A DNA stretch of 31,735 nt from DATFRX01 sp035630615 (lineage in GTDB: Bacteria > Actinomycetota > Actinomycetes > Propionibacteriales > Nocardioidaceae). This document shows positions 15,278-23,400 of this stretch, one piece after another. The notes beneath the pieces were generated by a model that was not told where the DNA came from, made no database searches, and saw only the letters and a program-made list of their open reading frames with translations. The position numbers and the translations under genes are program-made. Positions within the stretch are counted from its first letter, which is position 1. Every line of letters begins with the position of its first letter. The stretch is taken from the NCBI GenBank assembly GCA_035630615.1, contig DASQKI010000044.1, positions 1-31,735 on the forward strand, read 5' to 3'.

Positions 15278-16963
15278 TCAGGCGTTGTCCTTGGTCTTCC
15301 GCGAGCGGGTGACGTGCGCGGATCGGCGGCGGGCCTTCATGCGGTGCATGACCTCGTTGCCGCCGCGTCCGAAATAGTCGTGAAGGGCCAGGTACTCGGC
15401 GTAGAGCTCGTCGTAGTCGGCGGCACTGGCCGCGTCCGCGGCATACACGGCTTGCTGCTTGCTACCCATGGCGGCGGAGGCGGCGTGGATGTCCGGATAG
15501 GCGCCAGCGGCGACGGCGGCGTGCATGGCAGAGCCGAGCGCGGGACCCTGGCTAGAACCAATGAACGACAGCGGCAGGCCGGTGACGTCGGAGTAGATCT
15601 GCATGAGCAGCTCGTTCTTCATCAGCCCACCGGCGACGATCAGCTCGTTGACCTCGACGCCGGCGTCGGTGAAGGCCTCGATGATGCGTCGGGTTCCGAA
15701 GGCGGTAGCCTCGAGCAGGGCTCGGTAGATGTCTTCAGGCCGCGTGGCGAGCGTCTGGCCGAGGACCAGGCCGGAGAGTTCGTGGTCGACGAGCACCGAG
15801 CGGTTCCCGTTGTGCCAGTCAAGGGCGATGAGCCCGTGCTCACCAACGGTCTGATCGGCCGCCATCTTGGTGAGGAGCTCGTGGACGTCGATGCCGCGGT
15901 CGGTGGCCTCCTGCTCGTAGGCAGCGGGAACGCAGTTGGCCACGAACCAGGCGAAGATGTCGCCGACACCGCTCTGCCCAGCCTCATACCCCCACATGCC
16001 GCGGGTGATGCCGCCGTCGACCACGCCACACATGCCGTCGACCTCGCGAAGCACGTCGGCGTTCATCACGTGGCAGGTTGAAGTGCCCATGATGGCCACC
16101 ATCTGGCCGGCGTCGACGGCACGGGCGGCGGGCGCAGTGACGTGAGCGTCGACGTTGCCGACCGCGACCGCGATGCCTTCGGGGAGGCCAGTCAGTGCAG
16201 CACCGTGAGCGGACAGCCCGCCTGCACGGTCGGCGAGGTCCGCGATCGGCTGGTCGAGCTTGTCCTTGACGAATCCCGCGAAGGCCGGGTTGAGCACCGC
16301 CAGGAAGTCCGAGGTGGGATAGGTCCTGTCCTGGTAGATGCCCTTGTAGCCGGCAGTACAGGCATTGCGGACATAGGTGCCGCACAACTCCCAGACGATC
16401 CAGTCCGCGGCCTCCACCCACCGCGCCATCGCCGTGTAAACCTCGGGTGCCTCCTCGAGGACCTGAAGACCCTTGGCGAATTCCCACTCCGAGGAGATCA
16501 GGCCGCCGTACCGCGGGAGCCAGTGCTCGCCTCGCTGGCGGGCGAGCTCGTTGATTCGGTCAGCCTGTGGCTGGGCCGCGTGGTGCTTCCACAGTTTTGC
16601 GTAGGCGTGCGGGTTCTCGCGGTACTCGTCTAGCTCGCACAGCGGTATTCCCTCGGACGTGGTCGGGAGCATCGTGCACGCGGTGAAGTCGGTTGCGATG
16701 CCGATCACGGCGGACGGCTCGACGCCGCTGCGACGCAACGCCGCCGGCACCGCCTGGCGTAGGACATCCCGGTAGTCCTCAGGGACCTGCAGGGCCCACT
16801 CGGGCGGCAACGGCACAGTGGAGTTCGGAAGGGACTGCTCCAAGACCCCATGCGGATACGTGACGATGGCGGTGCCGAGTTCGACGCCGTCTGAGACCCG
16901 GACCACCACAGCGCGTCCCGACAGCGTCCCGAAGTCGACGCCGACGACAACGCTGTCTGCCAT
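15278..16963 (-). CDS. araB: L-ribulokinase
   Basis: A 561-residue FGGY-family carbohydrate kinase that phosphorylates L-ribulose with ATP. The N-terminal phosphate-binding segment VVGVDFGTLSGRAVVV is characteristic of AraB. GIATDFTACTML, WVEAADWIVWELCGT, GNVDAHVTAPAA, MGTSTCHVM, VAGGLMKNELLMQIYSDV and SQGPALGSAMHAAVAAG follow in family order. Start: ATG 16963 gives the usual MADSVVVGVDFGT. An in-frame GTG at 16978 lies closer to a GGGAGG sequence, at 4-base spacing, and could be used instead. First gene of the operon, directly downstream of two LacI-type operators and of the regulator at 17066-18082. Confidence 0.96.
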   Translation of the reverse strand: MADSVVVGVDFGTLSGRAVVVRVSDGVELGTAIVTYPHGVLEQSLPNSTVPLPPEWALQVPEDYRDVLRQAVPAALRRSGVEPSAVIGIATDFTACTMLPTTSEGIPLCELDEYRENPHAYAKLWKHHAAQPQADRINELARQRGEHWLPRYGGLISSEWEFAKGLQVLEEAPEVYTAMARWVEAADWIVWELCGTYVRNACTAGYKGIYQDRTYPTSDFLAVLNPAFAGFVKDKLDQPIADLADRAGGLSAHGAALTGLPEGIAVAVGNVDAHVTAPAARAVDAGQMVAIMGTSTCHVMNADVLREVDGMCGVVDGGITRGMWGYEAGQSGVGDIFAWFVANCVPAAYEQEATDRGIDVHELLTKMAADQTVGEHGLIALDWHNGNRSVLVDHELSGLVLGQTLATRPEDIYRALLEATAFGTRRIIEAFTDAGVEVNELIVAGGLMKNELLMQIYSDVTGLPLSFIGSSQGPALGSAMHAAVAAGAYPDIHAASAAMGSKQQAVYAADAASAADYDELYAEYLALHDYFGRGGNEVMHRMKARRRSAHVTRSRKTKDNA

Positions 16964-16990
16964 GACGTGGCCCGCCACAACGCCTCCCAA

Positions 16991-17026
16991 TGTGAGCGCT
17001 AACACTACGAGTGTGAGCGCTAACAC
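16991..17026 (-). promoter_or_regulatory. Twin LacI-type operators of the araBDA operon
   Basis: TGTGAGCGCTAACA at 16991-17004 and GTGTGAGCGCTAACAC at 17011-17026 form two direct copies of a near-palindrome centred on AGCGCT, 21 bases apart centre to centre (two helical turns). They lie between the regulator's stop and the araB start. A TTGACG lies just upstream of them on the minus strand (about 17034-17039) and could be a -35 box, which would put the operators over the promoter. Confidence 0.7.
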
Positions 17027-17065
17027 ACGAGCCGTCAACGGGACTAAACCGCGGAGCGGCGTGGA

Positions 17066-18082
17066 TCAGCTTGGCGGCGCAGTGGAGGAGCGGATGACCA
17101 AGCTGGTTTGGACAAGCTCGACACGCGGCTCGGCTTCGCCGGCGAGCGAGCGTTGTATCAGTTGCATGACCCGCGTCGCTAGCTCGTCGAAGGGCTGTCG
17201 CACAGTCGTCAGCGGAGGCGTGAAGTATTGTGCCTCGGGGAGATCGTCGAACCCGACCACGCTGGTGTCTTCCGGCACTCGCCGACCAGCCTCGGCCAAA
17301 GCACGCATGATCCCGAGCGCCATCTGATCGTTGGCTGCGAACACGGCAGTGGTGTCCGCATGGGCGAGGGACTTGCCGATCAGGTAACCACTGCGAGCGC
17401 TCCAGTCGCCTCCCCAGTGGATCGCGGGGATCTCGCGGCCGGACGCCTCTAGCTCGAGGCGCCACCCTTCGGCACGAGCCCCGGATTCGAGCCACTCTGC
17501 CGGCCCGGCCACGTGAACCACCGTCTCGTGCCCGAGGTTCAGCAGGTGGCGGGTGGCGACTCGTGCGCCCTGGAGGTTGTCGACGCCAGCCGAGAGCGGC
17601 GTCATGGTGAGGTCCCCTTCGACCACGATCACGGGGATCGCTAGATCGAGCGCGTGGGCGACGTGCAGGATTGGACGGTGCGGCACGAGCAGCACGAGCG
17701 CCTCAATGGCCTGCTCCAGCAACTGCTCGACGGCTGCCGTGAATCGGACCTCGGTGACATCGACGACATTGACCGACGACAGCCGATAGCCTTCCTGGGC
17801 TGCGGCGGTCTCGAGTCCGACCAAGATGCTCGCGGGTCCGAACTGGGGAAGTGCCGAGGCAACCACGCCGAGCAAGCCTGACCGGGCGGACGCGAGTCGT
17901 CGAGCTGCGTCGTTGCGGCGGTATCCGAGCTCGGTGATGGCGGCGAGGACGCGATCCCGGGTCTCTGACCTGATGCTGGGAAAGTCGTTGAGAACCCGAG
18001 ACACGGTCTGGTGGGAGACGCCGGCACGCGCGGCGACGTCGGCCATGGTGGGAGGCCGGCCGGCGTGGTGCGTGCGACTCAT
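17066..18082 (-). CDS. LacI-family transcriptional regulator, probable arabinose repressor
   Basis: A 338-residue repressor with an N-terminal LacI HTH: MADVAARAGVSHQTVSRVLNDF (around 13-34) and the hinge-helix region RRNDAARRLASARSG. A periplasmic-binding-like sugar domain follows, with VVASALPQFGPA, the LVPHRPIL loop, GVDNLQGARVATRHLLNLGH, VFAANDQMALGIMRAL and VVGFDDLPEAQYFTPPLTTV. The gene sits immediately upstream of araBDA on the same strand, and the twin operators begin 40 bases past its stop, so it very likely represses that operon and is released by arabinose (inference). Start: ATG 18082. The frame is open further to 18145 but the family start is close to the HTH. It is not the E. 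coli AraC type of control. Confidence 0.88.
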   Translation of the reverse strand: MSRTHHAGRPPTMADVAARAGVSHQTVSRVLNDFPSIRSETRDRVLAAITELGYRRNDAARRLASARSGLLGVVASALPQFGPASILVGLETAAAQEGYRLSSVNVVDVTEVRFTAAVEQLLEQAIEALVLLVPHRPILHVAHALDLAIPVIVVEGDLTMTPLSAGVDNLQGARVATRHLLNLGHETVVHVAGPAEWLESGARAEGWRLELEASGREIPAIHWGGDWSARSGYLIGKSLAHADTTAVFAANDQMALGIMRALAEAGRRVPEDTSVVGFDDLPEAQYFTPPLTTVRQPFDELATRVMQLIQRSLAGEAEPRVELVQTSLVIRSSTAPPS

Positions 18083-18200
18083 GGTCACATGGTAGGGACG
18101 GGCACCACGGCGAGACTGCCACAGCCTGCCCGCACGGTCTGACATACCCCTCCTATCCGTGAAATGGGCAGGGCTGGCCGCGTGGGGTTACCTTCTCTTG

Positions 18201-18311
18201 GTGCTTGCCATTCCGCCTGATACATCCGCCGACCGTCTGGAGCAGGTTCTCGACGACGCAGCGGCTGCCTCTGGACCCCTCGATGAGTAGAGTCCCCGGG
18301 AGCGCGGCGGT
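18201..18311 (+). other. Upstream N-terminal segment of the aldehyde dehydrogenase, ended by an in-frame amber codon
   Basis: From GTG 18201 the frame of the downstream dehydrogenase reads a helix-forming stretch (ADRLEQVLDDAAAASGPLDE) and then TAG at 18288-18290, continuing without frame change as SPRERGGVLVALADAL. This pattern matches the usual family N-terminus, in which a short Ala-rich helix precedes PxxRAxxLxxxADAL. The stop therefore interrupts the ancestral gene. Confidence 0.6.
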
Positions 18312-19688
18312 GTGCTGGTCGCTTTAGCCGACGCACTCGATGCGTCCGCCGCTGACCTGTTGCCGGTCGCCGCTATGGAAACCCACCTACCCGATGCGCG
18401 GCTCGAAGGCGAACTGTCGCGGACGACCTACCAGCTGCGCCTGTTTGCCGAGGTGCTGGCTGAGGGTTACCTCGGCGCGACTATCGACACGTCCGATCCT
18501 CATATGACACCGATGCCGCAACCGGATCTGCGACGGATGCTGGTACCGATCGGACCCGTGCTGGTGTTTGCGGCGAGCAATTTCCCGTTCGCTTTCTCAG
18601 TGGCTGGTGGGGACACCGCCTCGGCGCTGGCGGCCGGTTGCCCCGTCGTACTCAAGGCGCATCCGGGTCATCCACGCCTGTCGGCTCTGACCGGCGAAGT
18701 GGTTGCCGAGGCGCTGACGGCAGCGGGCGCACCCAGAGGCACGTTCGCGGTCATAACCGGTCTTGACAACGGCCGGACCGCGCTGCTCGATGCCCGGATC
18801 CGGGCCGCCGCGTTCACCGGTTCACTGAGCGCAGGCCGGTCACTGTTCGACCTGGCCATGTCCCGCGAGACGCCGATCCCGTTCTACGGCGAGCTCGGCA
18901 GCCCTAATCCGGTCTTCGTCACGCCGAGCGCTTCGGAGCGTCGGGCCGCTGAAATCGCCGACGGCTACCTGAACTCGTTCACGCTGGGGGTCGGTCAATT
19001 CTGTACTAAACCGGGGTTGCTGTTCCTTCCCAGCGGCAGCTCGGTGCTTGAGCGGTTGGCCGAGATGGTCCGCGCCGCCCCGAACGGCGAGATGCTCAAC
19101 GATCGGCTTCGCCATGCGTATCTGCGCGCCCTATCCGACTTATCCGCTGTCCCCGGTGTTCGGACCGTTGTCCACGCCGACAGTGGCGGGGAAGGTGCGG
19201 TTGGGGCGACGCTGCTCGCTGCGACCGTTCCCGGGCTACTCGCCGATCCGCACGCGATGCTGTCCGAGTGCTTTGGCCCGGCCTCGATCGTGGTCGAATA
19301 CGAGAACGTGGAACAGATCCTGGCCGCAGCCGACGCGTTCGCCGGCAGCCTGACCGCGACCATTCATGGCGAGCCGGACGAGAGCGGGCTGGTGGAGGAG
19401 CTGCTTGCCAGGATGCGCGACCGGGCGGGTCGGATCATTTGGAACGGCTGGCCGACCGGCGTCGCGGTGACCTGGGCGATGCACCACGGCGGACCGTACC
19501 CGGCGACGACGGCATCACTGCACACGTCGGTTGGCGCCACCGCACTCCAGCGTTTTCTGCGGCCAGTGGCCTATCAGGCCCTCCCACAAGAGCTGCTCCC
19601 GAGGGCGCTGCGAGACCGTAACGACCTGCGCATCCCGCGCCGTGTGAACGGCCACATCACGACCGCGGATGTGCCTGCGGAAACCTAG
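18312..19688 (+). CDS. Aldehyde dehydrogenase, 2-oxoglutarate semialdehyde dehydrogenase-like (N-terminus disrupted)
   Basis: If translated from GTG 18312 this gives a 458-residue NAD(P)+-dependent aldehyde dehydrogenase. Catalytic parts, numbered from 18312: VFAASNFPFAFS with Asn90, VVLKAHPGHP with Lys115, AAFTGSLSAG (167-175), GELGSPNP with general base Glu194, and VGQFCTKPG with nucleophile Cys231. The AGGDTASALAAGCPVVLKAHPGHP context and the whole layout fit the ketoglutarate-semialdehyde dehydrogenase group, which oxidises 2,5-dioxopentanoate to 2-oxoglutarate. The in-frame TAG at 18288-18290 removes about 30 residues of the usual N-terminus, and no Shine-Dalgarno sequence precedes 18312. 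The product may be absent, reduced or made by internal start or readthrough. It is convergent with the FAH gene, and the stop codons overlap in a CTAG. Confidence 0.8.
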   Translation: MLVALADALDASAADLLPVAAMETHLPDARLEGELSRTTYQLRLFAEVLAEGYLGATIDTSDPHMTPMPQPDLRRMLVPIGPVLVFAASNFPFAFSVAGGDTASALAAGCPVVLKAHPGHPRLSALTGEVVAEALTAAGAPRGTFAVITGLDNGRTALLDARIRAAAFTGSLSAGRSLFDLAMSRETPIPFYGELGSPNPVFVTPSASERRAAEIADGYLNSFTLGVGQFCTKPGLLFLPSGSSVLERLAEMVRAAPNGEMLNDRLRHAYLRALSDLSAVPGVRTVVHADSGGEGAVGATLLAATVPGLLADPHAMLSECFGPASIVVEYENVEQILAAADAFAGSLTATIHGEPDESGLVEELLARMRDRAGRIIWNGWPTGVAVTWAMHHGGPYPATTASLHTSVGATALQRFLRPVAYQALPQELLPRALRDRNDLRIPRRVNGHITTADVPAET

Positions 19689-20608
19689 GGCGCACCCTTG
19701 GCGCGGAGATGGGACACTCGGGCACTCGGATCATTCGCCGACTCGTCGAGCCAGCCGAACGACTTGGCTCCCACCGCCACGGTGTTGGCCAATACTCCAA
19801 CCTCTTCGATGCTCACCCGAACCGCGTCGCCTGCACTCAGGCTGAATGTCATGTCCGGGACGAGTCCAGTGCCGGTCAGCAGCACTGCTCCCTCGGGAAA
19901 GGTGGTGGCCCGGAAGAGGTGGTCGACCAGCTCCGAGAAGGTTCGGTGCATCAGGCTGGTCCTCGTCATGCCAGACCAGGACCGCGTTCCCTCGCGAACG
20001 ACCTCGACCGAAATTCCCAGGTCCGTCGCGTCCTCGACCTCCCATTCTGGACGGATCCCGGGGCCGAGAGCGCAGGCGCCGGCGTAGATCTTGGCCTGGG
20101 CTAGATAGAGGGGGTTGAATCCTTCAATGGAACGCGACGACACGTCATTAGCCACGGTGTATCCCACGACCTCGCCGCCCTTGTTCAGGACCAGTCCGAG
20201 CTCGGGCTCTGGGACGTTCAGTTCGGAGTCCGACCTGATCCCGATCGGTTCATCGTCGCCCACGACCCTCCAGGCCACCGACTTGAAGAAGATCTCGGGA
20301 CGGTCCGCCTCGTAGACCCGGTCATACACATCGCCGATTGCGCTCTCCTCGACGCGGGCCTCACGGGAGATGTGATACGTCACACCGGCTGCCCACACCT
20401 CCGTCAGCCCGTCGACCGGTGGAAGCAGCACGAAGCCCGGCGGCTCGGGACGAGTGTGTGCAGTCGCCGCTCGGATGTCGCCACGCGACGTTGTGAGAAG
20501 CTCGGCGATGCTTCGCGCGCGCAGTCGCCTCAGGCTTCCATTCTCTCGGAGTACGCCGACCTTCGGGCCGAGGCTCGGGTCCGACGGAAGGTACCTCACG
20601 ATGTGCAC
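19685..20608 (-). CDS. FAH-family 2-keto-3-deoxy-pentonate dehydratase
   Basis: A 307-residue member of the fumarylacetoacetate hydrolase superfamily. The segments VWAAGVTYHISREARVEES (71-89), YDRVYEADRPEIFFK (95-109), VGDDEPIGIRSDSE (116-129) and NPLYLAQAKIYAGACALGP (165-183) closely fit the 2-keto-3-deoxy-D-arabinonate / xylonate dehydratase branch. Those enzymes make 2,5-dioxopentanoate (2-oxoglutarate semialdehyde). Metal ligands are seen as VPEPE (Glu134 and Glu136) and ANDVSSR (Asp155). GTG 20608 is chosen because GGAGGAG lies 9 bases upstream; the longer open frame to 20752 overlaps the previous gene. It follows the sugar-acid dehydratase by 73 bases. Substrate stereochemistry cannot be told from sequence. 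Confidence 0.85.
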   Translation of the reverse strand: MHIVRYLPSDPSLGPKVGVLRENGSLRRLRARSIAELLTTSRGDIRAATAHTRPEPPGFVLLPPVDGLTEVWAAGVTYHISREARVEESAIGDVYDRVYEADRPEIFFKSVAWRVVGDDEPIGIRSDSELNVPEPELGLVLNKGGEVVGYTVANDVSSRSIEGFNPLYLAQAKIYAGACALGPGIRPEWEVEDATDLGISVEVVREGTRSWSGMTRTSLMHRTFSELVDHLFRATTFPEGAVLLTGTGLVPDMTFSLSAGDAVRVSIEEVGVLANTVAVGAKSFGWLDESANDPSARVSHLRAKGAP

Positions 20609-20681
20609 GGCAAGGCGCTCCTCCGGACAGACCGATTCCGACACTCGTCCCGGAATTGGGAGTTCGTCTGGTACATACGGC

Positions 20682-21908
20682 TCACGAAAGCTCCTCGCTC
20701 CTCTCATCGAAGAACGGCACGCCGCCTCGTTCATGCCAGTGCTCTCGGGCAACGTCTTCGTGCAGGGTCAACCCGAATCCCGGAGCATCGACGATCACTA
20801 CCTCGCCGTCTTGGACCACCGGTCCGGCTGCATAGGTGACGAGACTCTCGAAGTAATCGACGTCCAGGGCGTGGAACTCCAGAACCGAGAAGTTGGACAC
20901 CGACGCGCAGAGGTGTGCGGCGGCCACCGTGCCGATCGGGCCTGAGACGTTGTGGGGGGCGAAGGGCAGGTAATGCAGTTCGGCCAGTTCGGCGACTCGT
21001 CGGCCTTCGATGAGTCCGCCGAACTTGGCAATGTCGGGCATCACACAGTCGACCGCGCCGCTCGACAACAGGTCGAGGAACGCATAGCGGGTGTAGAGGT
21101 TCTCACCCGCGCAGATTGGCGTGCGAGTCTTGCTGCGCACGTGCGCCAGGGCAGCGATGTTCTCCGGCGGCACCGGCTCCTCGAGCCATAGCAGGTCGAA
21201 CTGCTCCAGTGCCTGCGCCGCCCGCACCGCGCTCGGGACATCGAATCGCGCGTGCATGTCCGTGGCGAGGTCCACCTCGGTGCCGACAGTCTCACGCAGC
21301 GTGTCCACCAGCTCGACCATGCGCTCGATCTGCGCATTGGAGAGGACCCGGTTCCACTCGTCGCGCGTCAGCCCTCCGTACACGTCGTCGAGGTCGAACT
21401 TGAGTGCGGTGAAACCCCGTCCGACGGCATGCTCGACAACGGATTTGAGCCGTTCACGTCGACCGGGAGTCCGGACATCGGAAACGTCCGAGGTGTCGGG
21501 ATGGTGACCGGCGGCGTCGACGGTGCCGGCGTTGCAGTCGGCGTAAAGCCGGACCCGCTCTCTGAACGCGCCGCCAAACAACTGGACCACCGGCGCCTGG
21601 TGGAGCTTGCCGGCCAGGTCCCACAGCGCCATCTCGATGCCGGAGATCGCCGTGATGACCGTACCCGCCTGTCCGCCGGTGAAGATGTGCCAGCGTCGCA
21701 GCTTCTCCTGGAGCCGGTTGACGTTGCGGGGATCCTCGCCGACCAGGTGCTCCTCGAGAGAGTGCACGATGGCGTTGACGGCGGCGATCGGTCCGGACGG
21801 ATAGCACTCCCCGATCCCGTACTCGTCGCCTGCCCAGACTCGCAAAATCAGACTGGGGCCGACGATCCGTACGGGCGCGGTTTCAATGTGGGTGATCTTC
21901 GGGGTCAC
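20682..21908 (-). CDS. Enolase-superfamily (mandelate racemase type) sugar-acid dehydratase
   Basis: A 408-residue two-domain enzyme with an N-terminal capping domain and a C-terminal barrel. Metal ligands and catalytic residues are in order: LKFDLDD (Lys170, Asp172), TDMHARFD (Asp217), WLEEPVPPEN (Glu243/244), CAGENLYTR (Glu269), PDIAKFGG (Asp292) and PFAPHNVSGPIG (His319). The pattern is that of galactonate, arabinonate and related aldonate dehydratases, which convert an aldonate to a 2-keto-3-deoxy sugar acid. With the FAH-type dehydratase next door, a pentonate substrate (arabinonate or xylonate) is most likely. The start is GTG 21908, giving the canonical TPKITHIETAPV. It lies 75 bases downstream of xylA on the same strand, so one operon xylA-dehydratase-FAH is plausible. 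Confidence 0.87.
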   Translation of the reverse strand: MTPKITHIETAPVRIVGPSLILRVWAGDEYGIGECYPSGPIAAVNAIVHSLEEHLVGEDPRNVNRLQEKLRRWHIFTGGQAGTVITAISGIEMALWDLAGKLHQAPVVQLFGGAFRERVRLYADCNAGTVDAAGHHPDTSDVSDVRTPGRRERLKSVVEHAVGRGFTALKFDLDDVYGGLTRDEWNRVLSNAQIERMVELVDTLRETVGTEVDLATDMHARFDVPSAVRAAQALEQFDLLWLEEPVPPENIAALAHVRSKTRTPICAGENLYTRYAFLDLLSSGAVDCVMPDIAKFGGLIEGRRVAELAELHYLPFAPHNVSGPIGTVAAAHLCASVSNFSVLEFHALDVDYFESLVTYAAGPVVQDGEVVIVDAPGFGLTLHEDVAREHWHERGGVPFFDERSEELS

Positions 21909-21983
21909 GAGACGGCCTCCGGGAGTTATCGAAGTGGTTGTGACAGGACGGACGGCTGGTAGGTGTCGAGGCACGGCCCCGAG

Positions 21984-23144
21984 TCAGCGGATGCCGTAGA
22001 GGTGTTCGAGGGCGAGTTGGTCGAGATGTTCGTAGGCCATGCCGTGGGAAGCGAGCGTCTCGACATCGGACCGTTCGTCGCGGACGTCGCGCCAGCCCTC
22101 GGCGTCGGCCAGCGTCGGCCGGACCAGCTCGTCGACCCGCGCATCGCGCAGCGCCGCCTGCACGTCAGGGTCAGCCCGGAACGCCCGCACCTTGGCGCGC
22201 AGGATCAGCCAGTTGCGCATGCAGGCCGCCGCCGAGGCCCAAACGCCGGTGTCGTCCTCGGTACGCGGTGGTTTGAAGTCGAAGTGGATCGGGCCGTCGT
22301 AGTTGCTGCCGTCGATGAGGTCGACCACCCAGAACGCGCCTCGGGCGTTGCCGGCCCCGAACCGCAGGTCCTGGTCGAAGCGGGGACCGTGCTGGCCGTT
22401 GAGGTCGATGTGGAACAGCTTGCCGGCCCACAGCGCCTGCGCGATTCCGTGGACGTAGTTGAGCCCGGCCATCTCCTCGTGGCCGATCTCCGGGTTGACC
22501 CCGTACAGCTGCGGATGCTCCAGCCGCTCGATGAACGCCAGCGCGTGCCCCACCGTCGGCAGCAGGATGTCGCCGCGCGGCTCGTTCGGCTTCGGCTCGA
22601 TCGCGAACCGAAGGTCGTAGCCCCGGTCGAGCACGTACGACCCGAGCAGGTCGAAGGCCTCGGCGTAGCGATCCAGGGCGATCCGTACGTCCTTGGCGGC
22701 ACCGGACTCGGCGCCCTCCCGGCCACCCCAGCACACATACGTGCGGGCGCCGAGCTCGGCGGCGAGATCGAGGTTGTCCATCACCTTGCGCAGCGCGAAC
22801 CGTCGCACCTCTCGGTCGTTGGCGGTGAACGCGCCGTCCTTGAACACCGGGTGCGAGAACAGGTTCGTGGTCGCGGTCGTGACGACGAGCCCGGTCTCGT
22901 CGAGCGCGTTCCGAAACGCGGCGATCCGCTCATCCCGCTCGGCGGGACTGGCCCCAAACGGAAAGACGTCGTTGTCGTGGAAGTTCACCCCGTACACACC
23001 GATCTCGGCCAACTTGCGGACGGCACGCTCGGCCGGCATCGGCGGACGGGTCGCCGGACCGAACACGTCGACCGCCTGCCAACCAACCGTCCAGATCCCG
23101 AAGGCGAATCTGTCCTCGGTACGCGGGCTATACAGGTCAGTCAT
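21984..23144 (-). CDS. xylA: Xylose isomerase
   Basis: A 386-residue TIM-barrel enzyme that interconverts D-xylose and D-xylulose. Active-site and metal residues match the short actinobacterial class: FHDND (His56, Asp59), AIEPKPNEPRGD (Glu183, Lys185), NPEIGHEEM (Glu219, His222), FHIDLNGQ (Asp247), RFDQDL (Asp257, Asp259) and HFDFKPPR (Asp289). Length is normal. ATG 23144 gives the usual MTDLYSPRTEDRFAFGIWTVGW. No xylulokinase gene is in the window. The palindrome TGCAACGTTGCA lies 32 bases before the start, which points to control by a LacI-type repressor. Confidence 0.97.
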   Translation of the reverse strand: MTDLYSPRTEDRFAFGIWTVGWQAVDVFGPATRPPMPAERAVRKLAEIGVYGVNFHDNDVFPFGASPAERDERIAAFRNALDETGLVVTTATTNLFSHPVFKDGAFTANDREVRRFALRKVMDNLDLAAELGARTYVCWGGREGAESGAAKDVRIALDRYAEAFDLLGSYVLDRGYDLRFAIEPKPNEPRGDILLPTVGHALAFIERLEHPQLYGVNPEIGHEEMAGLNYVHGIAQALWAGKLFHIDLNGQHGPRFDQDLRFGAGNARGAFWVVDLIDGSNYDGPIHFDFKPPRTEDDTGVWASAAACMRNWLILRAKVRAFRADPDVQAALRDARVDELVRPTLADAEGWRDVRDERSDVETLASHGMAYEHLDQLALEHLYGIR

Positions 23145-23176
23145 CACGGACTCCGATCCGGTCTCTAGCGCAAAAT

Positions 23177-23188
23177 TGCAACGTTGCA
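23177..23188 (-). promoter_or_regulatory. XylR/LacI-type operator before xylA
   Basis: TGCAACGTTGCA is a perfect 12 bp palindrome 32 bases upstream of the xylA ATG, in the spacer with the divergent esterase gene. It has the same core as the 18 bp palindrome at 26938-26955. Confidence 0.7.
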
Positions 23189-23251
23189 GAAATACTGCCG
23201 CATTCTGTTGACAACGCGCCAGAGGTCTCGGCAGCATTGCTCGCGGACGGA

Positions 23252-23267
23252 TTTGCGACGTTGCAAA
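23252..23267 (+). promoter_or_regulatory. Second XylR/LacI-type operator in the xylA-esterase spacer
   Basis: TTTGCGACGTTGCAAA matches the operator palindrome with one mismatched pair. It lies 133 bases before the esterase start and about 75 bases from the xylA-proximal site (centre to centre). That spacing would suit control of the divergent esterase promoter, or looping between the two sites. Confidence 0.6.
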
Positions 23268-23400
23268 AGCGCACTGTAACCAGCGGTGACGTTGCGGGCC
23301 GCCCGAGACTCCACAGCCGAGGGATGGTACTCCGCGGTCGCTTCTGCTGTGCCTCCGCGTTGCGCCGACTGCAGAGGGACGAAAGAAGGAGAGGGATTCG

